From an uncultured Anderseniella sp. (GTDB taxonomy: Bacteria; Pseudomonadota; Alphaproteobacteria; Rhizobiales; Aestuariivirgaceae), in assembly GCA_947488295.1 (NCBI GenBank), contig CANKYU010000005.1, positions 62,001 through 126,000 on the forward strand: a stretch of 64,000 nucleotides of DNA. Reading direction: 5' to 3'. This document shows positions 51,730 to 63,495 of this stretch, in pieces (the stretch's first letter is position 1; every line of letters starts with the position of its first letter). A program made the translations under genes and the position numbers. The notes under the pieces are model-generated. The model was not told the origin of the DNA, searched no databases, and saw only the letters and a program-made list of their open reading frames with translations.

Positions 51730-52121
51730 TGAGCGATGCGCCGTATTTGCCGGAGCGCGTAGAGATTGATGCCTATGGCAATGGCGGTTTCAGATTCCGT
51801 GACATGTCGCACCAGGGCTCATTGCTGTGTCTGCCGGGCGGCGTCTACGGCTGGTCGCCTGCAGATCCGCAGGACCTTCAGCTGCCAGACTTTGAGCAGG
51901 TTCTGGGAGCACCGGCCGGTATAGGATTTGTTCTGCTCGGCACCGGCGATGCGCAGATATTTCCGTCGGGCGAGATACGCCGGGCCTTTGTGGAAGCTGG
52001 TATCGGACTGGAACCTATGACAACCGGTGCAGCGGTGCGAACCTACAATGTGTTGTTGCAGGAAGGCCGTGATGTGGCATGTGCGCTGATTGCGGTTGAC
52101 CATCATCGGAGCAGGTCATGA
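51729..52121 (+). CDS. Mth938/NDUFAF3-like domain protein
   Basis: A 130-residue protein of the DUF498/Mth938 fold. Seen: VEIDAYGNGGFRF, FVLLGTGDAQIFPSGEIRRA and MTTGAAVRTYNVLLQEGRDVACAL, the family's characteristic blocks. Known: the mitochondrial homologue NDUFAF3 is a complex I assembly factor. It is coupled to secF (one-base overlap) and to the next gene (ATGA), a gene trio kept in alphaproteobacteria. Confidence 0.88.
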   Translation: MSDAPYLPERVEIDAYGNGGFRFRDMSHQGSLLCLPGGVYGWSPADPQDLQLPDFEQVLGAPAGIGFVLLGTGDAQIFPSGEIRRAFVEAGIGLEPMTTGAAVRTYNVLLQEGRDVACALIAVDHHRSRS

Positions 52122-52975
52122 GTGCTTTTCCGGCAGAGTTGATGGAGCAATTGCTTGAAGACCTGCGCAATTCTGACCGTGACCGATATCTGTGTCTGCT
52201 GCTGATGCCGGAACACGCGCGCGGCTATCTGGCCGGCCTGTATGCATTCAATTCGGAACTTGCCCAGATCCGCGAAAGAGTGACGGATCCGGCCGCCGGC
52301 GAGGTCAGGCTCGAATGGTGGAACCAGGTGATCGATGCCATCTATGTCGGCCAGACTGTCGATTCCCCGCTGGCGCAGGCGCTGGCACGGACAATCGAGG
52401 CAGGCGATCTGCCTCGGCATGCATTTCGGGCCATGCTGGAGGCACGCCGGTTTGACCTGTTTGATGATCCGATGCCGGATCTCAATACGCTGGAAGGCTA
52501 CCTGGGAGAAACATCTTCCGCCGTTCTGCAGATGAGTGCGCTGATTATGGCCGGTGATGACGGCCTCGAATGCTCTGAGGTATCGGGCCTGGCCGGTGTT
52601 GCCATGGGACTGACGGGTTTGTTGAGGTCGCTGCCGATACACCGGGCCCGCGGGCAATGCATGCTACCGGCTGACATGCTGGCGAAACATGACCTGACCC
52701 AGGCGCACGTGCTATCTAACAAGGGCGGTGCGGGACTGGAGCTGGTGCTGCTGCAATTGTGCCGGCATGCCAACAAGCGGCTCGAAGAAGCGCGTGAAAA
52801 GTGGCATCTGGTTCCCGATGCCGCCGTCAAGGCCTACCTGCCTGTTGCGCTTGTGCCCAGTTACCTGAAAAAGCTTGAACGCTCACGTGCGTCGCTCATG
52901 AAAAAGGTGATTACCTCACCGCAGTGGATGCGGCAATTGCGACTGCTGAACGCGGTGCGCAGCGAGGCAATCTGA
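52118..52975 (+). CDS. Squalene/phytoene synthase-fold protein, NDUFAF6-like
   Basis: A 285-residue all-alpha protein of the SQS/PSY fold. Seen: CLLLMPEHARGYLAGLYAFN and RLEWWNQVIDAIY, as in mitochondrial NDUFAF6. The first Asp-rich catalytic motif of true phytoene/squalene synthases is absent: FNSELAQIRERV stands in its place. Inference: it is not a prenyl synthase but a complex I assembly-type protein, in line with its NDUFAF3-like neighbour. It is the last gene of the secDF transcript; trmFO converges on it after 7 bases. Confidence 0.85.
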   Translation: MSAFPAELMEQLLEDLRNSDRDRYLCLLLMPEHARGYLAGLYAFNSELAQIRERVTDPAAGEVRLEWWNQVIDAIYVGQTVDSPLAQALARTIEAGDLPRHAFRAMLEARRFDLFDDPMPDLNTLEGYLGETSSAVLQMSALIMAGDDGLECSEVSGLAGVAMGLTGLLRSLPIHRARGQCMLPADMLAKHDLTQAHVLSNKGGAGLELVLLQLCRHANKRLEEAREKWHLVPDAAVKAYLPVALVPSYLKKLERSRASLMKKVITSPQWMRQLRLLNAVRSEAI

Positions 52976-52982
52976 AATATTT

Positions 52983-54407
52983 CTACTCCGCCGCCGCGCG
53001 GCCGGCGTGGGCTGACAGCCAGTTGGCGAAATCAACCTTGGCACGGCTGGTGTAGGCCAGTTGCCTGGCAGGTTTCTTGGCCTTGCCGCGGGGCCGCTTG
53101 CCGTTTTCATCGCGCGGCACCTCAACCTCGGGAAACAGGCCGAAATTGACATTCATGGGCTGGAATGAACGTGCCTTGCTGGTCATGTCGCCGGCATCAT
53201 CGCTGAGATGTCCGCCTGAAATATGCGATATCAACGACCCATGGGCGGTTGTGGCAGGTGGCGGCGACAAAGTGTGTCCTGCCAGCTCCGCTGCCGCCAT
53301 GCGGCCTGCCATGAGACCCATGGCGGCACTTTCCACATAGCCTTCGACGCCGGTGATCTGGCCGGCGAAGCGCAGGCCCGGCCGGCTTTTCAGCTGCAAT
53401 GATGCGTCAAGCAGTTTGGGCGAATTGATGAACGTGTTGCGGTGCAGGCCGCCGAGCCTGGCGAATTCAGCGCCTTCCAGACCCGGAATGGCACGGAAGA
53501 TCCGCACCTGCTCTCCATGCTTCAATTTGGTCTGAAAGCCGACCATGTTGTAGAGCGTGCCCAGGGCATTGTCCTGGCGCAGCTGAACGACCGCATAGGG
53601 TTTTTCATCCGGCTTGTGCCGGTTTGTCAGGCCCATCGGCTTCATCGGCCCGTGGCGCAGGGTTTCCGGTCCCCGTTCAGCCATCACCTCGATCGGAAGG
53701 CAGCCATCGAAGTAGGGGGTATTTTCCTCCCACTGCTTGAAGTCAGCCTTGTCGCCTTCAATCAACGCAGTGATGAAGGTTTCATATTGCTCCCGGTTCA
53801 GGGGGCAGTTGATGTAATCCGCACCGGTGCCGCCGGGGCCTGCCTTGTCATAGCGCGACTGAAACCAGGCCTGGTCGAAATCTATGGTGTCGCGATGGAT
53901 GATGGGGGCAATGGCATCGAAGAACGCCAAACCGTCATCGCCGGTGGTGTTGCGTATATCATCTGCCAGAGAGGCTGAGGTGAGGGGGCCGGTTGCCACA
54001 ATGGCGTGGCCCCATTCTGCCGGGGGCAGCCCGGCTACCTCTTCGCGCTCGATCCGGATATTGGGGTGTGCCTCAAGGGTTGCAGTTACGTCGGTTGAAA
54101 AAGCATCACGATCCACCGCCAGAGCGCCACCTGCCGGCAGCTTGTGGCGGTCGCCCATGGCCATGATCAACGATCCAGCCTGGCGCATTTCCCAGTGCAG
54201 CAGTCCGACAGCATTGTGCTCGTCATCGTCAGAGCGAAACGAGTTGGAGCACACCAGTTCTGCCAGGCCATCTGTCTGGTGGGCATCGGTTTCGCGAACC
54301 GGGCGCATTTCATGAAGGATAACTTTTGCGCCGGCCTCAGCTGCCTGCCAGGCGGCTTCCGAGCCGGCCATGCCGCCGCCGACGATATGAATTGCATGTT
54401 TTGTCAT
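52983..54407 (-). CDS. trmFO: Methylenetetrahydrofolate-tRNA (uracil-54-C5)-methyltransferase
   Basis: A 474-residue FAD enzyme that makes ribothymidine at position 54 of tRNA using folate. Seen: N-terminal FAD motif VGGGMAGSEAAWQAAEAG, HEMRPVRETDAH, ELVCSNSFRSDD and a C-terminal PMNVNFGLFPEVE, all family signatures. I take ATG 54407 rather than the TTG at 54428 in the same frame, because the FAD strand follows at once. Confidence 0.95.
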   Translation of the reverse strand: MTKHAIHIVGGGMAGSEAAWQAAEAGAKVILHEMRPVRETDAHQTDGLAELVCSNSFRSDDDEHNAVGLLHWEMRQAGSLIMAMGDRHKLPAGGALAVDRDAFSTDVTATLEAHPNIRIEREEVAGLPPAEWGHAIVATGPLTSASLADDIRNTTGDDGLAFFDAIAPIIHRDTIDFDQAWFQSRYDKAGPGGTGADYINCPLNREQYETFITALIEGDKADFKQWEENTPYFDGCLPIEVMAERGPETLRHGPMKPMGLTNRHKPDEKPYAVVQLRQDNALGTLYNMVGFQTKLKHGEQVRIFRAIPGLEGAEFARLGGLHRNTFINSPKLLDASLQLKSRPGLRFAGQITGVEGYVESAAMGLMAGRMAAAELAGHTLSPPPATTAHGSLISHISGGHLSDDAGDMTSKARSFQPMNVNFGLFPEVEVPRDENGKRPRGKAKKPARQLAYTSRAKVDFANWLSAHAGRAAAE

Positions 54408-54446
54408 GGCTAGACTGATTAGAGGCAATTACCGCGCTCGGCAAGG

Positions 54447-55442
54447 TCAGCGGTTCACCCAATCGGCTATCTCTGTGGCTACAACCTGATTGGCCAGGTA
54501 GCCGTAAAGCTTGTGCGGATTGCTGGTGTTGTAATGGACCCAGCAATTGTACATGCGCTTGTCGGTGATCTGATCCACGTAGCCATATTCCAGCATTTCG
54601 GCAAAATCGTCGGCCATGTTCGGGTCGTGGGCGATGAAATCGTCATAGGCGGCTACGTTGATCCAGTCCTTGACGATGGCTTTCGGAAACCGGCCACCTG
54701 CATGTTCGCGGGCATCATACAGGTTCGCGCGCACGCCGGCTTCGCCAAGGGGGCAGCCGAGAGTCAGCCATTTGGACACGTTGGGGTTCTTGCGCTGAAG
54801 GTTTTCATATTCACTCATCTGGGAGAATTTCCACAACACGTCATATGCCACCACACAGCCCATGGAATGGCTGATGAGGCAGATCTCATCACGGGCGTTT
54901 ATCGCCCGGCGCAACGGATTCTGCAGGCGTTCGCGCACATCGGAGCCGGTCTTCCGGCTCATCAGGTAAGCGCCCATGTCGGCGGAGCTGTGTTGCAGGA
55001 TAATCTCGTTGGCCCGGCTGCGGGTCAGCACCGACAACAAGGTGCTGAAGGCCCGCGCTGCGTTGTTCAGATAACGCAGATCCTTGTACTGGCTGATGAC
55101 CTGGTTGTAGGCGGTTTCATCAAATGTGCCGATATCCAGCATCTGCCGAAGGCTTTCGGCATATGGTTCGTGGGGCAGGCAGGGTTCATGGCCATATGCC
55201 TTGTTGTTGCGGGCCGTCAGCCGGGCGGCGATATCGGGGTCATGGGTTGCCATGATTGAATTATTGATGTCGCCATAATAGGCGAATGAACATTTCACGG
55301 TGCCTGAACTGATGGCTTCGGCGGCATCGGATGAAACCTGGCGCAACCCGTGCATCAATGCATCACTGATTAGCTTCTTCTTGCGAGACGCGGATGGTTT
55401 GATGGACCTGCCATGGACGAAGATGATGTGTTTGCGTGGCAT
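54447..55442 (-). CDS. Alpha/beta-hydrolase-fold protein, unknown substrate
   Basis: A 331-residue cytoplasmic protein. Seen: HIIFVHGRSIKP (oxyanion HG), the nucleophile elbow LISHSMGCVVAYDVL, and a C-terminal SNPHKLYGYLAN that may supply the catalytic His. A long helical insert fills residues about 60-170. The pattern suits an esterase or lipase-like hydrolase; no family name can be given. It lies between trmFO and the LysR regulator on the same strand. Confidence 0.7.
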   Translation of the reverse strand: MPRKHIIFVHGRSIKPSASRKKKLISDALMHGLRQVSSDAAEAISSGTVKCSFAYYGDINNSIMATHDPDIAARLTARNNKAYGHEPCLPHEPYAESLRQMLDIGTFDETAYNQVISQYKDLRYLNNAARAFSTLLSVLTRSRANEIILQHSSADMGAYLMSRKTGSDVRERLQNPLRRAINARDEICLISHSMGCVVAYDVLWKFSQMSEYENLQRKNPNVSKWLTLGCPLGEAGVRANLYDAREHAGGRFPKAIVKDWINVAAYDDFIAHDPNMADDFAEMLEYGYVDQITDKRMYNCWVHYNTSNPHKLYGYLANQVVATEIADWVNR

Positions 55443-55477
55443 TAAGACATGACCTGATTATCCGTGACTGCAAATTC

Positions 55478-56392
55478 TCAAACAGGTTGCCGGGCCTCAT
55501 CAAGCAACCATTCATAAAACTGCCGCGCCTGGGGTGACAGTTGCCCTTCCTTGGGCCTGAGCAGCCAGAAACCGCGATCCGAGTGTTGAACCGCATCAAT
55601 CGGGCGCACCAGATCTCCCTGCTCAATGAAATCCTCAGCCAGTCGCCTGCCGCACAACGCAATGCCCTCACCGCGCAGGGCGGACTGGATCAGCACCATG
55701 TAGTTGTCGAATGTGAAACCCCGGCCTGACTGTTCTCCCTCGACACCCAGGGATTCCAGAAAGCTGTCCCACGTGACCCAGTTCCGGTCAAATTTGTTGA
55801 GATGTAAAAGGGAATGGCGAAGCAGGTCGGTTTCGGAGGTGATCGGACTTGATTTTTCCATGTAGCGCGGCGAGCACACCGGCCAGATTTCATTGTCGAA
55901 CAGCCGAACCGCGTCCGCGGCCGGCCATTCCCCGGCACCATAGCGAACCGCGATATCAATACCTTCGCTGGCCAGGTCGTAAACCGGGGATGATGCGACC
56001 AGGCGAATGTCGATTTCGGGGTGCGATCCGCGAAACTTGGCGATGCGCGCCATGAGCCAGTACGACGCAAAGGCGACCGAGGTGGCAACCGTCAGTTCCC
56101 CCGGTCCGGGCTGGCGGCGCAGGTCGGACGAGACATTGGCGATATGTTCAAGGCCCATGCCCACCGCCCGGTGCAGGCGTTCGCCTTCGCGGGTGAGCGA
56201 AAGGCCGCGCGACTGGCGCTGGAACACCGTTACGCCGAGAAAATCCTCCAGCAACTGTATCTGCCGGCTGACGGCTGACTGGGTGACATCAAGTTCCTTG
56301 GCTGCGCGGGTAAAGTTCATATGCCGGCCGGCGGCTTCGAACACAACCAGTGCATTCGTTGGAGGCAGGTTCTTACGAAGTGCTATAGCCAT
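55478..56392 (-). CDS. LysR-family regulator, GcvA-like
   Basis: A 304-residue regulator. Seen: ALVVFEAAGRHMNFTRAAKEL and VTQSAVSRQIQLLEDFLGV (helix-turn-helix, about residues 12-65), then a GcvA/AmpR-type effector domain (SYWLMARIAKFRGSHPEIDI, ALCGRRLAEDFIEQGDLV). Its target is unclear: the neighbours are an alpha/beta hydrolase downstream and uvrA across 97 bases upstream on the same strand. No operator was assigned. Confidence 0.88.
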   Translation of the reverse strand: MAIALRKNLPPTNALVVFEAAGRHMNFTRAAKELDVTQSAVSRQIQLLEDFLGVTVFQRQSRGLSLTREGERLHRAVGMGLEHIANVSSDLRRQPGPGELTVATSVAFASYWLMARIAKFRGSHPEIDIRLVASSPVYDLASEGIDIAVRYGAGEWPAADAVRLFDNEIWPVCSPRYMEKSSPITSETDLLRHSLLHLNKFDRNWVTWDSFLESLGVEGEQSGRGFTFDNYMVLIQSALRGEGIALCGRRLAEDFIEQGDLVRPIDAVQHSDRGFWLLRPKEGQLSPQARQFYEWLLDEARQPV

Positions 56393-56489
56393 GAGAATAA
56401 CTTATTGCAGACGCTGTTTATGGGCTGTTTTAAGGCAGGTTAACAGTCCATGGCATGATCTGCAATCATGGCAGCCAGAAAGCGCCGCT

Positions 56490-59411
<2,922 letters not shown>

Positions 59412-59523
59412 GATGGAGAACTAGATCAAAAAGAGAACATACGCAACGGTGCGTGAGGAAAGCTACTGACACTTTACGCCAGTTTGGCGCCAGCGGTTTG
59501 ACGTTATCCACGCCTAATTCAGA

Positions 59524-60420
59524 TCAAATGGAAAAGTGAACCTGATGCTGGCTGAAATGGCCGGTCACAAGGTCGCATGACATCAGATCTGCGCCAACGA
59601 CAACCGGGCCTGAATAGTGACGCCGAACGGCGGCGATCAATTTCCTCTCATCGGCGTCGGGCGGTACTATATGGTTCAAGACCAGACACTTGACGTTTGC
59701 ATCCCTGGCTATCCGGCCCACCTGATCAGCTGTGGTATGGTAACTGGCAACCGCGTCGATGGTTTCTGCCGTCCGGCTGCCTGCGATCAGTGCGGGATCA
59801 TCAAGCGAATGGGCGAACACTTCGTGGACCAGGACATCTGCGTCCCTTGCCGCAGCGACTAAAGCGTCACAGGGCCTGGTGTCACCTGAGAGTACCAGTT
59901 TCATGCCCGCTGCCTCAAAGGCAAATCCGAAGGCAGGTTCAACAGGCGGGTGTTCAACGCGCACCGCGGACACTCGTGCATTGCTTTGGGACATGATCTC
60001 GCAACTGTCTTCGACTTCGACCACTTCGATTTCGAAAGCTGCAGTAGACCTGCGTTTCTCGAAATCGATGCGCAGCGTTCGTTCCGCTTTCCACGCGTCC
60101 ATTTGGGCATCTACGAACTTTTGCGTCCCCGGCGGGCCGTAGATGACCTGCGGACGGTCACGGTTTTGATGCCAGGAAGAAATGATGAACTGATAGAGGT
60201 CGACAAGGTGGTCGGAATGCAGATGGGTGAGGAGCAGGGCATCGACTTGCGCGCCATTGCTGCCTGCCTGCACCAGACGCTGAGTAACGCCGGAACCGAT
60301 ATCGACCAGGAAGCACTTGCCGGCGCATTCTACCAGGGTTCCCGCGCCATATCGCCTTGGGTTGACGACCGGGCATCCGGTGCCCAGTAGGGTCGCTTTG
60401 AATGGAATGGTGCCGGTCAT
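59524..60420 (-). CDS. MBL-fold metallo-hydrolase, RNase Z-like
   Basis: A 298-residue metallo-beta-lactamase-fold protein. Seen: LLGTGCPVVNPRRYG near the N terminus, the metal motif LLTHLHSDHLVDL, LVLSGDTRPCDALV (metal Asp) and a C-terminal LVLNHIVPPDAD with the last His. It resembles RNase Z/arylsulfatase-type enzymes, but the exosite arm of true RNase Z is not evident, so a small-molecule hydrolase is as likely. It is divergent from gatB. Confidence 0.82.
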   Translation of the reverse strand: MTGTIPFKATLLGTGCPVVNPRRYGAGTLVECAGKCFLVDIGSGVTQRLVQAGSNGAQVDALLLTHLHSDHLVDLYQFIISSWHQNRDRPQVIYGPPGTQKFVDAQMDAWKAERTLRIDFEKRRSTAAFEIEVVEVEDSCEIMSQSNARVSAVRVEHPPVEPAFGFAFEAAGMKLVLSGDTRPCDALVAAARDADVLVHEVFAHSLDDPALIAGSRTAETIDAVASYHTTADQVGRIARDANVKCLVLNHIVPPDADERKLIAAVRRHYSGPVVVGADLMSCDLVTGHFSQHQVHFSI

Positions 60421-60546
60421 GGCGCTAAGCCGCGTTGTTTGTAACTGCTGCGGTGTTTGTAAGCAGGTTTGGGCCTTGCTGCAACGCGTGCTGCGCGCTA
60501 CGAAGTGACATCAACACTCATATCGTTTCTTCAGGACTTCTTATCG

Positions 60547-62031
60547 ATGACTTTATTCGCGCGTGTCGCAGACAAATCGGACTGGATTGAAGGGGGCACC
60601 GGTCCCTGGGAAATCATCATCGGGCTGGAGGTCCACGCCCAGGTGAGTTCCAAGTCGAAGCTGTTTTCAGGTGCCTCTGCCGAATATGGCGGGGAACCCA
60701 ATGACCATGTGTCACTGGTGGATGCTGCCATGCCGGGCATGTTGCCGGTCATCAACAGGTACTGCGTCGAGCAGGCGGTGCGTACCGGACTTGGCCTGAA
60801 GGCCGAGATCCATGAGTTTTCGGTTTTTGACCGGAAGAACTATTTCTATCCTGACCTGCCGCAGGGTTACCAGATTTCCCAGTTCAAGCAGCCGATTGTT
60901 GGCGAAGGTCGGGTGGTGCTTGATATGGATGAGAACACACAGGTTGAAGTGGGGATCGAACGCCTGCATCTGGAGCAGGATGCCGGCAAGTCGATCCATG
61001 ACCAGCATCCGACCATGTCGATGGTGGATCTGAACCGGTCCGGCGTTGCGCTTATGGAAATCGTTTCAAAGCCAGACATGCGGTCTGCCGACGAAGCCAA
61101 GGCCTATGTGTCGAAGGTGCGTACCATCATGCGCTATCTGGGCACGTGCGACGGCAATATGGAAGAAGGCTCGTTGCGGGCCGACGTCAACGTGTCGGTG
61201 CGCAAACCCGGTGGTGAGGCCGGCACGCGCTGCGAGATCAAGAACGTCAACTCACTGCGTTTCATGGGCCAGGCGATTGAATATGAGGCGCGCCGCCAGA
61301 TCGATATCCTGGAAGACGGCGGCAGCATCGACCAGCAAACCCGGTTGTTTGATCCGCGCAAGGGTGAAACCCGGTCCATGCGGTCAAAGGAAGAAGCCCA
61401 TGACTACCGCTATTTTCCGGATCCGGACCTATTGCCGCTCGAAGTTGAAGCGAGCTGGATTGCAGACATCAAGGCGTCGTTGCCGGAGCTGCCGGATGAG
61501 AAGAAAGCCAGGCTGATCAATGATTTCGGGTTAACGCCGTATGATGCAGAAGTGCTGATCATGGAACCGGCATCGGCCAGCTATTTTGAACAGGTTGCAG
61601 GCGGAAGGGACGGCAAGCTTGCCGCCAACTGGGTGATCAATGAACTGTTCGGCCGCCTGAACAAGGAAGGCACGGACATTGAGGACAGTCCTATTTCCGC
61701 CGGTCAGCTCGGCGCCATTGTGGACATGATCAGCGACAAGACCATCTCCGGCAAGATCGCCAAGGACGTGTTCGAGATTGCCTGGACTGAAACCGGCATT
61801 GACCCGAAACAGGTGGTGGAAGAGCGCGGCCTGAAACAGGTGACCGATACCGGTGCGATCGAGGCAGCCGTGGATGAAGTTATTGCCGCCAACCCGGACA
61901 AGGTGGCCGCGGTTGCGGAAAAGCCCGCCATGGTCGGCTGGTTTGTCGGTCAGGTGATGAAAGCCACTGGCGGCAAGGCAAACCCGCAGGCGGTCAATGA
62001 ACTGCTGAAGTCGAAGCTGGGCGTGGAGTAA
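60547..62031 (+). CDS. gatB: Asp/Glu-tRNA amidotransferase subunit B
   Basis: A 494-residue subunit that binds the misacylated tRNA in the GatCAB complex. Seen: EIIIGLEVHAQVSSKSKLF, FDRKNYFYPDLPQGYQISQ, GVALMEIVSKPDMRS, and the C-terminal YqeY-like tail (GWFVGQVMKATGGKANP). ATG 60547, with AGGA upstream, gives the usual family start; the frame is open 26 codons further. gatA and gatC are not next to it here. Confidence 0.96.
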   Translation: MTLFARVADKSDWIEGGTGPWEIIIGLEVHAQVSSKSKLFSGASAEYGGEPNDHVSLVDAAMPGMLPVINRYCVEQAVRTGLGLKAEIHEFSVFDRKNYFYPDLPQGYQISQFKQPIVGEGRVVLDMDENTQVEVGIERLHLEQDAGKSIHDQHPTMSMVDLNRSGVALMEIVSKPDMRSADEAKAYVSKVRTIMRYLGTCDGNMEEGSLRADVNVSVRKPGGEAGTRCEIKNVNSLRFMGQAIEYEARRQIDILEDGGSIDQQTRLFDPRKGETRSMRSKEEAHDYRYFPDPDLLPLEVEASWIADIKASLPELPDEKKARLINDFGLTPYDAEVLIMEPASASYFEQVAGGRDGKLAANWVINELFGRLNKEGTDIEDSPISAGQLGAIVDMISDKTISGKIAKDVFEIAWTETGIDPKQVVEERGLKQVTDTGAIEAAVDEVIAANPDKVAAVAEKPAMVGWFVGQVMKATGGKANPQAVNELLKSKLGVE

Positions 62032-62037
62032 ACCCTG

Positions 62038-62529
62038 TTGAAGGTTCGTCGGGCATCAGCAGGCGATCTGGATGCTGTCAGGCAATTGCTTCGTGAAACA
62101 TGGCATGCGACCTATGACGCGACTATGGGCGTCGAGGCTGTTGATGACATCACATCGCGTTGGCATTGTGAGGAAAACCTGAAACGGCAAATGAACGATC
62201 CCCAGGGATGTTTCCTTGTTGCTGAAAACGCCGACGGCACCATTGTCGGTCACGCCGGTGCCGCAATCAGATCTGATGATGTCAAAAGCCTTTCCAGATT
62301 GTATGTGCTTCCAGAACAGCAGCGTAGTGGCGCGGGAGCGGCGCTTCTGGCGGCCGTCATCGAGTGGGCCGGGCGCGGAGCGGCCATAGAACTGGAAGTT
62401 GAAACCGCCAATACCGCGGCTATCAGCTTTTATCGCAAACACGGTTTTGCGAGCGACGGGAAACAGGTTCAGTGCGGCGGTGATCCCGTCGCGGGTCCGG
62501 CGATTGTCATGAAACGGTATGTTTCATGA
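62038..62529 (+). CDS. GNAT-family N-acetyltransferase
   Basis: A 163-residue acetyl-CoA-dependent transferase. Seen: N-terminal RRASAGDLDAVRQLLRETW, the acetyl-CoA loop LPEQQRSGAGAALL (Q/R-x-x-G-x-G/A pattern) and NTAAISFYRKHGFASDG. The start is TTG 62038, 6 bases after gatB, so it shares that transcript. The substrate is unknown. The last four bases overlap the next gene (ATGA). Confidence 0.85.
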   Translation: MKVRRASAGDLDAVRQLLRETWHATYDATMGVEAVDDITSRWHCEENLKRQMNDPQGCFLVAENADGTIVGHAGAAIRSDDVKSLSRLYVLPEQQRSGAGAALLAAVIEWAGRGAAIELEVETANTAAISFYRKHGFASDGKQVQCGGDPVAGPAIVMKRYVS

Positions 62530-63464
62530 GCAAGGGCACCTTCGGAAAAGCGGTTTGTCTTGGCGGTATCGCAGTGGCCGTGGCCGGCCTTGCGGCAGGC
62601 TTCCTGAGCCGGTTCTGGATTGAGCTTGATGTCTTCAGCCATTTTACACTGCACTTCGTCCTCGCCGTAATTGCGTTCGCCATAGCTTTCTTCGCGGCCA
62701 GCCCGTTGCGGGTGCCGGTGGCGCTGGTGCTGATGGCAGCTGGCATGATTGCGATCGGCAGTTGGAGCAAGCTTGGTACAGATCAGTTGCAGGCCGAGGC
62801 CGGTGTACCGGCTGGTGCGCGGGCTCTCAACATCATGCACTTCAATATCTGGGGCAGGAACCAGCAACTGGATGATGTTGCCGCCGAAGTCAGGCGCCTC
62901 GATCCGGATATTCTTTTCCTCACTGAAGTGCGCAAGCGCGGGCAAAGTCTGACGGCGATGCTTGACCAGCGTTTCCGTTACCGGTTGCCGGAAAAAGGCC
63001 AGCCGACCACGAGCCAGATGATGTATTCGAAGTATCCGTTTGCCGCATCACAACGGCAACGGAACCGCAACGGCCTGAGCCTTATTCGGGGAACCCTGGG
63101 GCCTGAGTGGCGGCATCTCAACATTGTTGGCACACATCTCAGCCGCCCGCCCGACACCCGGGGCCAGGCGCGTCAAATACGGTCAATGGCGAAACTGGTC
63201 AAAGGGTTGACGGGTGCAAGTGTTGTGGTCGGCGACTTCAATGCCACACCCCATTCGGCAATGCTTGAGCTGTTTCAGTCACGCACTGGTCTGAAGCGGG
63301 TGACGATGCTGCCGACATGGCCGGCAATTGGGCCCAATCTGCCGCAATTCGCCATTGATCACATATTCATTAGTGACGGTCTTACGCTGGCGGTTCCTGC
63401 CATTGTCGGACGGTTTGCCGGCTCTGACCATCTGCCGGTCGCCGCCAGCATCGTGGTTCCCTGA
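62526..63464 (+). CDS. Membrane-anchored endonuclease/exonuclease/phosphatase-family protein
   Basis: A 312-residue protein with three N-terminal hydrophobic helices (about residues 8-85) followed by an EEP catalytic domain. Seen: IMHFNIWGRN, DILFLTEVRK (metal Glu), VVVGDFNATPHSAM (catalytic Asp-Asn) and a C-terminal GSDHLPVAASIV (catalytic Asp-His). The active domain would face the periplasm. Known relatives cleave nucleic acids or phospholipids; the substrate here is open. Confidence 0.85.
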   Translation: MSKGTFGKAVCLGGIAVAVAGLAAGFLSRFWIELDVFSHFTLHFVLAVIAFAIAFFAASPLRVPVALVLMAAGMIAIGSWSKLGTDQLQAEAGVPAGARALNIMHFNIWGRNQQLDDVAAEVRRLDPDILFLTEVRKRGQSLTAMLDQRFRYRLPEKGQPTTSQMMYSKYPFAASQRQRNRNGLSLIRGTLGPEWRHLNIVGTHLSRPPDTRGQARQIRSMAKLVKGLTGASVVVGDFNATPHSAMLELFQSRTGLKRVTMLPTWPAIGPNLPQFAIDHIFISDGLTLAVPAIVGRFAGSDHLPVAASIVVP

Positions 63465-63495
63465 TGAGACAGGACGTAAATGCAGGAGAGGTGAA

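Noticed and set aside
52118..52975. Phytoene or squalene synthase for carotenoid or hopanoid synthesis
   Set aside because: The first Asp-rich substrate-binding motif is missing and the gene neighbours are SecF and an NDUFAF3-like protein, not terpenoid genes.
59418..59438. Two GAAC motifs upstream of uvrA as a LexA operator
   Set aside because: The spacing between the motifs is 13 bases, not the 7 expected for the alphaproteobacterial SOS box, so the match is not convincing.
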